Source: CAZCFB01 sp964511535 (GTDB lineage: Bacteria > Myxococcota_A > Polyangia > GCA-2747355 > CAZCFB01). Taken from it: DNA of 36,467 nucleotides. The translations under genes and the position numbers were made by a program. Numbering within the stretch: the stretch's first letter is position 1; each line of letters begins with the position of its first letter. The notes below the pieces were generated by a model, which made no database searches, was not told where the DNA came from, and worked only from the letters and a program-made list of their open reading frames with translations. This document shows positions 16,537 to 23,185 of this stretch, one piece after another. The DNA is taken from NCBI GenBank assembly GCA_964511535.1, contig CAZEFW010000090.1:1-36467 (forward strand), written 5' to 3'.

Positions 16537-17551
16537 TGGCCTTGTCGATGAGCCCCTCGGTCTCGAGGAACTTGAAGAAGTGCTCGGCCAGCAGGTTGTG
16601 CCCCAGCTCGGACGGGTGCAGGTCCTTCTTGCTCACGATGAGCTTGGGATCGTCGGTGCGGTGCAGCTTGATGAAGCAGTGGAACTCCATCTCCTTGCAC
16701 AGGGCCATCAGCCCGTGGGCGATGCCCATCGGGTGGTCGTGGCTGATGTGCACCACCACCTCGAAGCCGTGCTCCCGGCGCAGGTCGCGCAGGCTCACCA
16801 TGGCCCGGGCGAACCCCTCCTCCCCCTCCATGTACTTGAACCGCTGGGGGACCTCCTTGAAGTCCGCCTCGAACACCACCTTCAGCTTGTTGTCGGCCAG
16901 CTTGTAGCGGCCCAGGGCGAAGTCCAGCGCGAAGGAGCGCTTGAGCGACAGCACGTCGGGGTACTCGTAAACGAACTCCGGCAGCAGCAGGTCGTTGATG
17001 GTGTGCTGCATGATGACCACGTCAGGCCCGAAGGCCACCGAGCGCGCTCGCAGGCTCTCCACCTTCATGTAGGTGTTGTAGCCGGGCACGCCGGTGTTGA
17101 TCACCTCCCACTTGCGCTTGCTGCCGTACTCCTTGTTGAGCATCTGCTCGAGCACCGACAGGAAGTCCTTCCCCTGGGGCACGCCCCAGCCGTACATGTT
17201 GGAGTCGCCGATGCCCACCACCCGCACCACCCCGGGCGCCTTGGCCTTCGGGTACTCCCGGTCGCGCCAGCCGTGGGAGTTGGTGGTCACCTTTTGCTCC
17301 CGGTGGGTCACCTTCATGTTGGGGCGCAGCTGGTAGATCAGCTTGCGGTGCTCGCTCGGCTGCACCAGGGCGCCGAAGGTCACCTTCTGCCACGGCTTGA
17401 TGGCCGGCAGGGTGTCCATGAAGTGGCGGAAGCTGCTCTCGTTCTTGAAGTGGACCGCCACGCGGATGGCCAGCTCGTTGAGCAGGGCGAAGACCACCAG
17501 GCCCACCAGCACCCAGCGGGTGACGCGCAGTATCTTCTTCCCCTTGCCCAT
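16526..17551 (-). CDS. Membrane-anchored SGNH/GDSL-like hydrolase
   Basis: The 341-residue protein has one N-terminal membrane segment (about 11-29), which would leave the rest in the periplasm. The SGNH blocks are visible. Block I is VVGIGDSNMYGWGV, where the nucleophile Ser is in GDSN. Next come an INTGVPGYNTYMKVE block that carries the oxyanion Gly and Asn, then MQHTINDLLLPE. The final D-x-x-H block is DLHPSELGH, where His is the base. Such enzymes in envelope clusters usually remove or transfer acetyl or other acyl groups on sugars, as in alginate or peptidoglycan acetylation, and a similar job is inferred here. The gene starts 9 bp after the repeat lipoprotein gene and overlaps the membrane protein that follows, so the three are one transcription unit. 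Confidence 0.88.
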   Translation of the reverse strand: MGKGKKILRVTRWVLVGLVVFALLNELAIRVAVHFKNESSFRHFMDTLPAIKPWQKVTFGALVQPSEHRKLIYQLRPNMKVTHREQKVTTNSHGWRDREYPKAKAPGVVRVVGIGDSNMYGWGVPQGKDFLSVLEQMLNKEYGSKRKWEVINTGVPGYNTYMKVESLRARSVAFGPDVVIMQHTINDLLLPEFVYEYPDVLSLKRSFALDFALGRYKLADNKLKVVFEADFKEVPQRFKYMEGEEGFARAMVSLRDLRREHGFEVVVHISHDHPMGIAHGLMALCKEMEFHCFIKLHRTDDPKLIVSKKDLHPSELGHNLLAEHFFKFLETEGLIDKAIAR

Positions 17552-17560
17552 GGTCGCCGG

Positions 17561-19756
17561 TCAGCCCGCCTTCCCTGCTGCCTTGGCCGGGGCCGGGGCA
17601 GGAGCGGCGCCCTTCTTGCTTCCAGGCGCGGGGGCCGCGGGGGCGGTTCCGGGGGCGGGAGCGGGGGCGGGGGCGGGAGCGGGGGCGGGGGCGGGGGCGG
17701 TTTCGGGCGCGGGCGCGGAGGCGGGAGCGGGAGCGGGGGCCTGCTCCTTGGCGATGCGCGCGGCCTTGGCGCCCGGGGGCTCGCTGCCCGGCGCGGGCCG
17801 GATGTTGACCCCGAGCGCCCGGGGGTCCTGGGCCGACAGGGTCCAGGTCTTGTCGGTGGAGACGACATACAGCTGGTACTTGCCAGGCAGGATGGGCGAC
17901 AGGGTGACCAGCTTGGAGTCCGCCTTGGCGAACTCGAGCTTGGTGGCCTTGGTGCCGTCATCCACGATCACGTTGATCGGCAGGTCCTTGGCCTTGGCCC
18001 CCACCGAGAACATCACCCGCGGCGCCCAGGCCACGTCCCCCGGGTTCTGCCCCACGATCACCGCCGGGTTGCCGTCGGTGGTCCAGCGGTCGGCGGTCAC
18101 GCCGTCGGCCAGCAGGAAGCTGCTGCCGAGGGCCACCTTGCCGCTGCCAGGGGTGCTCATGATCGCCCTGGCAACCTGGGCCCGGGTGGCCTGGCTCGCC
18201 CCGTGGAGCATGCCGCGCAGCACGGAGCCCAGGGTGACGCCCACGTTGACCCCGAGGAACCGCTTGTCGTGGGTGCCGGGCGTCCAGGTCTTGTCGGTGG
18301 TGATGATGTACAGCTTCTTCTTCCGCGGCGGCACCGGGGGCAGCTCCACCTCCTCGCCGCCCGGCTTGTTGAAGGTGACCGAGCGCTTGACCTTGCCGTC
18401 GTCCACGATGGCGGTGACCGGCGCGTCCTTGCCCGTGGCGCCGCACGACAGCAGCACCCGTGGCACGAACGGCTTGTCGCCCGGGTTGGCCAGGGCCAGG
18501 CCCGCGGGCTTGCCGTCGACGGTCCAGCGATCGCCGCTGAGCCCCACGGCGATGGCCAGGTCGCCGAGGATGTTCAGCTTGTCGATCTTGAGCTGGTACA
18601 TGTCCTCGAGCACCTTGGCCCGGAGCTTGGGCGACGGCGCGGTGAGCAGAGCGCGCAAGCTGCCGTCCACCGGGTCGGTGAGCCGCACGCCGAGCCCCTT
18701 GCGGCCGCCGGCGTCGAAGGTCTTGTCCGTGGTGACCAGGTACAGCCGCTTGTTGCCCGGCGGCACGGTGGGCAAGGTCACCAGCTGGTGGCCCGGCTTG
18801 TTGAAGGTGAACTTCCACGGCTTGACCACCCCGTGGAAGGTGGCCGTGATGGGCAGGTCCTTTGCCCGGGCGTTGCAGCTGATGGTCAGCCGGGGCGTGT
18901 AGGGGGCCTTGTCGGGGTTGTTGACCACGAGGCCTGACGGGCCGTCGCCGGAGGTCCAGCCGTCGGGGGACAGGCTCACCGCCATCAGGTTCGGGTCCAC
19001 GATGGGCATGGCGTCGGAGACCTGTCCCTTGACGATGGCCTCCAGCAGCGAGGCGCGGCGCTCGGCGCTGTCCGGCTTGAGCAGCTGCGCCAGGAAGGGC
19101 TGCAGGGAGACGGACAGCCGCACCCCGAGGTTGCGCTTGTCGTGGGTGCCCGGCGTCCAGGTCTTGTCAGTCTTGAGGATGTAGAGGCGCTTCTCGTTGG
19201 GCGGCACCTCGGCGAAGGTCACCTTCTTGGCGCCGATCTCCTTGAACACCACCGTCTGCCGGGTCTCCCCCTCGTCGATGGTGAGGGTCAGCGGGTAGAC
19301 CTTCTCGGGCGCCCCGGTGCTGATCACCAGGCTCGGCTTGATCGGGGCGGCGTCCATGTTGTGAATCAACACGCCCCCCGGCTCGCCGTTGACCGTCCAG
19401 TGATCGGGCGAGATCCCCACGCCCAGGATCTCCTCGCCGTACAGCTTGACCTTGAGGTTGCCCTGCAGGTCCGTGATCTCGGTGATGAGCATCTGCCGGG
19501 TGGATGGGGAGGGCTTCTTCAGCAGCGCGTTGAACTGCTTTGTGAACCGTTGCTGCGTCTCATCCATGCGCGCCTTGTGCATGTCCACCGGGTCTTTGAG
19601 CATCTCCTTGAGGTTCTTCTTGATCCGCTCGATCTCCTTCTCTTTCTCGCGCGACTTGCAGCCGGCTGACGCTGCGAGCAGGCAAGCGAGGAGAATCAGG
19701 ACGGCGGCGATCCGACCGGGTCCGGTCCCAACAGCTGGCACGCTTCTCTCGTTCAT
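17561..19756 (-). CDS. Lipoprotein with four tandem about 145-residue repeats and a Pro-Ala tail
   Basis: The protein has 731 residues from the ATG at 19754-19756. An in-frame ATG at 19777 would add seven, and GAGAGG lies upstream of the shorter start at a long spacing. The signal AVLILLACLLAASAGC gives lipidation at the Cys (residue 40 of the longer form). A charged, coiled-coil-like segment follows (KEKEIERIKKNLKEMLK). Four copies of one domain come next. Each opens with a G(I/L)SxDxWTxDGxPxG-type line, has a NP-x-AP-x-P line and a VTLPxVPPxxKxLY line, and in three of the four closes with TDKTWTPGTHDKRxLGV or a variant. In the longer numbering they span about 117-222, 264-367, 406-513 and 554-659. 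The tail from about 680 is a Pro-Ala repeat, typical of an envelope-spanning spacer. It was not recognised as a named family. It sits between two cluster genes and is probably a periplasmic scaffold or binding protein. Confidence 0.85.
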   Translation of the reverse strand: MNERSVPAVGTGPGRIAAVLILLACLLAASAGCKSREKEKEIERIKKNLKEMLKDPVDMHKARMDETQQRFTKQFNALLKKPSPSTRQMLITEITDLQGNLKVKLYGEEILGVGISPDHWTVNGEPGGVLIHNMDAAPIKPSLVISTGAPEKVYPLTLTIDEGETRQTVVFKEIGAKKVTFAEVPPNEKRLYILKTDKTWTPGTHDKRNLGVRLSVSLQPFLAQLLKPDSAERRASLLEAIVKGQVSDAMPIVDPNLMAVSLSPDGWTSGDGPSGLVVNNPDKAPYTPRLTISCNARAKDLPITATFHGVVKPWKFTFNKPGHQLVTLPTVPPGNKRLYLVTTDKTFDAGGRKGLGVRLTDPVDGSLRALLTAPSPKLRAKVLEDMYQLKIDKLNILGDLAIAVGLSGDRWTVDGKPAGLALANPGDKPFVPRVLLSCGATGKDAPVTAIVDDGKVKRSVTFNKPGGEEVELPPVPPRKKKLYIITTDKTWTPGTHDKRFLGVNVGVTLGSVLRGMLHGASQATRAQVARAIMSTPGSGKVALGSSFLLADGVTADRWTTDGNPAVIVGQNPGDVAWAPRVMFSVGAKAKDLPINVIVDDGTKATKLEFAKADSKLVTLSPILPGKYQLYVVSTDKTWTLSAQDPRALGVNIRPAPGSEPPGAKAARIAKEQAPAPAPASAPAPETAPAPAPAPAPAPAPAPGTAPAAPAPGSKKGAAPAPAPAKAAGKAG
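17640..17750 (-). repeat. Low-complexity GGGGCG(C/G) repeat encoding Pro-Ala tail
   Basis: On the plus strand the bases are near-perfect 6-mers of GGGGCG or GGAGCG type. They encode alternating Pro and Ala at the C-terminus of the lipoprotein. The tract is slippage-prone, so its length may vary between strains. Confidence 0.85.
17801..19429 (-). repeat. Four diverged tandem domain repeats inside the lipoprotein gene
   Basis: At DNA level the repeat copies lie at about 19429-19112, 18988-18677, 18562-18239 and 18118-17801, with period about 435 bp. Between them are shorter helical linkers (for example LLKPDSAERRASLLEAIVKG and LTAPSPKLRAKVLEDMYQ). The copies are clearly diverged, so the duplication is old. 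Confidence 0.75.
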
Positions 19757-19828
19757 CGGGCTAACGTTCCTCTCCATGATCCAGCGATTTTATGACAGAA
19801 CCGACGCTTTAACATGGATGATCATATT

Positions 19829-21577
19829 TCACCTGTGACGGGCCCGGCTCGCAGGAGCGTCCGATCCCGGAATCGGCTGGCTGGGCAGCACCAGCGAGAT
19901 CCACACCTGGTGCTGACGCCCCATGCAGGTGTAGGTCACGCGGCGCCGCTCCGCCAGTCGCAGCAGCCGCGGGTAGCGGCGCTCTGGTCGCGCGGCGGCG
20001 TCGTGCCACACCAGCAGCGCGGGCGCGTGCAGCATGGCAGGCGTGAGATCCTTCGTGCCGTGAAGGCCGCTGACCAGGAAGTATCGATCCCGGTTGGCCT
20101 GCATCAGCGCGGGGATCATGCGGCGGAAAACCATGGCGCCGTCCTGGCCGCCAGCCTCACCGCCGAGCAGGTGCGCCGCCCCCAGGGGTCGTCCAGGCGG
20201 CGCGTGATCCTTCACCAGGTCCGCGGCAGCCTGCACCGCCTCGCGCAGGTCACACTCTGCATCCCAGCGGTTGCGGCGCAGGCGCTCCAGCCGCTCGGCG
20301 CCGGGCATGACAAATTCGTAACGGAAGCTGTTGAAGGCGCTCTCGGGAGACACGGCGCCTGAGTCCCGCGGCAGCCAGGGGGTCGGGTTGTACTGCACGG
20401 CGGCGAGCATCAGCGCGAAGGCGCCCGCCGCCGCGGCCAGGGCGGGCAGGCGCCATCGCCTGGGCGGCAGCCTGCTGAGCCACCAGGCGGTGAGCAGGCA
20501 GAGCGCCGGGTAGGCGGGCTGGGCGTAGCGCTCCATCTTGGTGGACAGGATGGTGAGCAGCAGGTACGCCCCCCAGAGGAAGGCGAGCAGCGCCCATCGG
20601 CCACGAGGGCGATGCATGCCCAGGTGCAGCCAGACCAGGCCGGGCGCGGCCAGCAGCAACAGCGGCCACGGGTAGCTGACCACCGCGAACTTGATGTTGG
20701 TCAGCGCCCACTCGGCGGTCCACGGGTTGGTGGTGGAGCCGGGCAGCTGGTCGCCCAGGAAGTGCACCCGGGTCTCCATGCCGATGCTCTGCCAGTCCGG
20801 CCGCCAGATCAGCAGCACCAGGCCCACCGACAGGGCGCCGCCCACGAGGCAGCGCAGCACCACCAGGCCACGACGCCCTGCCCCGGCGGAGGCGAGGCCC
20901 ACCGGCAGCGCCACCAGCGCGGGGCACAGCAGGTAGAGCGCGAAGGTCGGCTTGATGAAGCAGCCGAGGCCCGAGACCAGCGCGAACCCGCAGGTGGGCA
21001 GCCAGCGCCGGTAGCCGCGGCTCCAGACCAGGAGCAGCAGGGCCAGCAGCACCATGGCGAGCATGGGGAAGTCGAGGGAGAAGTAGAAGGTCGCCGCGAG
21101 CAGGGCCGGATTCAGCGCGGTGAGCAGCGCGGCCCAGAGCCCCACGCGCAGATCGGCCAGGGCGTGGCCCAGCCCCACCACCGCGCCGAGCAGCAGCAAC
21201 GTGAACAGCAAGTTGGTCAGCAGGGTGGTCCACATGGATCCCGTGCCCAGCGCGGGCGCCCACAGGCTGGCCAGGTTGTACAGCCCGCGGGGCCACTGCA
21301 CCGCGATCTGGCGCGGCCGCGTCTCGGGGTGGGCCATCAGGAAGGGGTCCTGCTGCTGCTGCGGGGACAGCGACCGCTCCTTGGAGACCATGTCCAGAAA
21401 GTAGAGGTGGTCGGCCATGTCGGCGAAATCCATGATGGCTGCCGTCTCCACCCCCCGCAGGAGCAGCACCCGGGGCAGGGCCACGGCCAGCGCCAACAGC
21501 GCGAGCATGGCCACCAGGCCGGGGACCGATATGCCCCGCGGCGCAACCGGCTGCTGGTCGACCTCGCGCTGACCCAT
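19829..21577 (-). CDS. Multi-pass GT39/ArnT-like glycosyltransferase (GT-C fold)
   Basis: The protein has about 582 residues from the ATG at 21575-21577. An upstream ATG at 21667 would overlap the start of the divergent radical SAM gene and add a non-hydrophobic 30 residues, so the shorter start is preferred, although neither has a good Shine-Dalgarno. About 11 membrane segments are visible. The first external loop has DFADMADHLYFLDMV, with acidic residues where GT39 enzymes have the catalytic Asp. The segment STKMERYAQPAYPALCLLTAWWLS resembles the K-x-x-RY-x-x-P-x-x-P region of ArnT and PMT relatives. A soluble C-terminal part of about 170 residues follows. It should move a sugar from a polyprenyl-phosphate carrier to an acceptor in the periplasm. 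It heads the four-gene minus-strand cluster and shares an 83-bp gap with the radical SAM gene. Confidence 0.85.
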   Translation of the reverse strand: MGQREVDQQPVAPRGISVPGLVAMLALLALAVALPRVLLLRGVETAAIMDFADMADHLYFLDMVSKERSLSPQQQQDPFLMAHPETRPRQIAVQWPRGLYNLASLWAPALGTGSMWTTLLTNLLFTLLLLGAVVGLGHALADLRVGLWAALLTALNPALLAATFYFSLDFPMLAMVLLALLLLVWSRGYRRWLPTCGFALVSGLGCFIKPTFALYLLCPALVALPVGLASAGAGRRGLVVLRCLVGGALSVGLVLLIWRPDWQSIGMETRVHFLGDQLPGSTTNPWTAEWALTNIKFAVVSYPWPLLLLAAPGLVWLHLGMHRPRGRWALLAFLWGAYLLLTILSTKMERYAQPAYPALCLLTAWWLSRLPPRRWRLPALAAAAGAFALMLAAVQYNPTPWLPRDSGAVSPESAFNSFRYEFVMPGAERLERLRRNRWDAECDLREAVQAAADLVKDHAPPGRPLGAAHLLGGEAGGQDGAMVFRRMIPALMQANRDRYFLVSGLHGTKDLTPAMLHAPALLVWHDAAARPERRYPRLLRLAERRRVTYTCMGRQHQVWISLVLPSQPIPGSDAPASRARHR

Positions 21578-21660
21578 GGGAGGAAGGATCGGGGAGAATC
21601 GCCCCTTTTTCAATGAATCATAGCGCTTTGCTCCGCCCTGCCCTGTGCTAGGATCTCGAC

Positions 21661-23070
21661 ATGTCATCCGGTCCGTTGCTTCGCATCGCCTCGAGGCGAC
21701 CCCGGGTCATGTTGCTCAACCCCCCGGCGGCCCACCCCGTTCTGCGTGACAACTATTGCGGTTTCATGGCCAAGGCGTCGTACCTGTGGCCGCCCATCGA
21801 CCTGCTGGTCCAGAGCGGATGGCTCGCGGGCAAGTTCAGCCTCGGCGTGATGGATGCCGTGGCCGAGCGCATGAGCGATGACGCCTGCCTGAGCAGGCTG
21901 CGCGGCGCAGCCCCGGACGCCCTGTTCATGCTCTCGAGCAGCGCCACGTTCAAGGACGACGCCGAGTTCGCGCGCAGGCTGAAAGAGGCCCTGCCGGAGG
22001 TCGCCCTGATCACGGGCATGAGCCCGCTCGTGCAGGAGCCGCAGGCTTACCTCGAGGCGTACCCGTGGGTCGACGCCATGCTGCTGGACTACTCGTCGCC
22101 CGACCTGCGCGACGCCTTGCTGGGTCGCGAGCGGGTGGGCCCCGACCTGGTGCGGCGCGGGCAGGGTGAGCTCGCGGAGCGGCCGGCGCCGCGGCGGCTG
22201 TCTTACCCGACCCCAAGACATGACCTGTTCCCCCTGGAGCGGTACTCCATGCCCCTCGGCTGGCGCGGGCGGTTCTCCACGGTGCTCACCGGGTTCGGCT
22301 GCGCCCACAGCTGCAGCTTCTGCACCGGCGCCTCCATCCGCTACCGGCGGCGGCGCAAGGAGGAGGTGCTGGCCGAGCTGGAGATCCTGCGCGCCATGGG
22401 GATCGAGAACCTGTTCATGGTGGACTACACGTTCACCTCCAGCCGACGATACGTGCTGGAGCTCTGCCGGGAGATGGCGCGGTTCTCGCCGCGGTTCCGC
22501 TGGACCAGCTTTGGCCGGGTGGACCAGCTGGACGACGAGGTGGTGCTGGCCATGAAGGACGCGGGCTGCGACCTGCTGCAGCTCGGCGTGGAGAGCGGCG
22601 ACGACGCCATCCTCAAGCGCTACCGCAAGGGCTTTTCGGTGGACCAGGCGCGGCGGGCGTTCGCGCGCTGCCGGCGGCTCGGCCTGCGCACGCTGGCGTT
22701 CTTCATCATCGGGCTGCCAGGGGAGACGCGCGAGAGCGTGGAGCAGTCGGTGCAGCTGGCGCTGGAGCTGGACCCGGACCTGGCCTCCTTCTCGGTGCCC
22801 ACGCCAGACCCGGGGACCACCCTGCTGGACGAGGCGGTGCGGCAGGGCGTGGTGGACGGGGGGCCGGTGCAGGTGTTGAGCACCGTGGGCCCGACGCTGC
22901 CCAGCGAGGGGCTGAGCGATCAGGAGATCCGCAGGCTGCGCGAGGAGGCGATCCGGCGCTTCTACCTGCGGCCCGGCTTCTTGCTCAGGCAGGCGCGGTC
23001 CCTGCGCTCGCTGTCCGACCTGAAGGACCGGGCGAAGAACGCCATGACGCTGCTGGGGCGGTCGAGGTAG
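21661..23070 (+). CDS. Radical SAM enzyme with B12-binding-type N-terminal domain
   Basis: The 469-residue protein has a complete radical SAM site GCAHSCSFC (C214, C218, C221) for a [4Fe-4S] cluster, followed by typical core elements: a strand with the ENLFMVDYTFTS line, LQLGVESGDD, and the FFIIGLPGET line of class B-like enzymes. Residues 14-150 (RVMLLNPPAAHPVLRDNY to a VDAMLLDYSS line) match the cobalamin-binding-type Rossmann domain that precedes many such enzymes. The His motif that binds the cobalt from below is not obvious, so bound B12 is uncertain. Enzymes of this build often methylate or cyclise at unreactive carbons of lipids or antibiotics. The start has AGGATC 5 nt upstream. The divergent arrangement with the glycosyltransferase cluster suggests a role in the same envelope product; the substrate is unknown. 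Confidence 0.88.
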   Translation: MSSGPLLRIASRRPRVMLLNPPAAHPVLRDNYCGFMAKASYLWPPIDLLVQSGWLAGKFSLGVMDAVAERMSDDACLSRLRGAAPDALFMLSSSATFKDDAEFARRLKEALPEVALITGMSPLVQEPQAYLEAYPWVDAMLLDYSSPDLRDALLGRERVGPDLVRRGQGELAERPAPRRLSYPTPRHDLFPLERYSMPLGWRGRFSTVLTGFGCAHSCSFCTGASIRYRRRRKEEVLAELEILRAMGIENLFMVDYTFTSSRRYVLELCREMARFSPRFRWTSFGRVDQLDDEVVLAMKDAGCDLLQLGVESGDDAILKRYRKGFSVDQARRAFARCRRLGLRTLAFFIIGLPGETRESVEQSVQLALELDPDLASFSVPTPDPGTTLLDEAVRQGVVDGGPVQVLSTVGPTLPSEGLSDQEIRRLREEAIRRFYLRPGFLLRQARSLRSLSDLKDRAKNAMTLLGRSR

Positions 23071-23114
23071 GCGGGGGGCGGCTTCAGGGCTCCCACACGC
23101 CTTCAGGCACCCGC

Positions 23115-23159
23115 CATTCTGGCATTCTGGCATTCTGGCACCCTGGCACTCTGGCATTC
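23115..23159. repeat. Tandem octamer repeat (CATTCTGG type)
   Basis: Five and a half units of 8 bp: three perfect CATTCTGG, then CACCCTGG, CACTCTGG, and a partial CATTC. It lies in the 115-bp gap between the convergent radical SAM and ILEI-domain genes. It looks like a slipped-strand repeat; no coding role was seen. Confidence 0.85.
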
Positions 23160-23185
23160 GCCAGCCAGCGCCCGGCGCCGAGGCG

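Noticed and set aside
16370..18937. 855-codon plus-strand open frame
   Set aside because: It runs antisense to the SGNH hydrolase and the repeat lipoprotein, both with clear motifs. The Gly-rich part is only the reverse of the Pro-Ala tail.
23115..23159. CRISPR-like array
   Set aside because: The units are 8 bp in direct contact, with no spacers; it is a simple tandem repeat.
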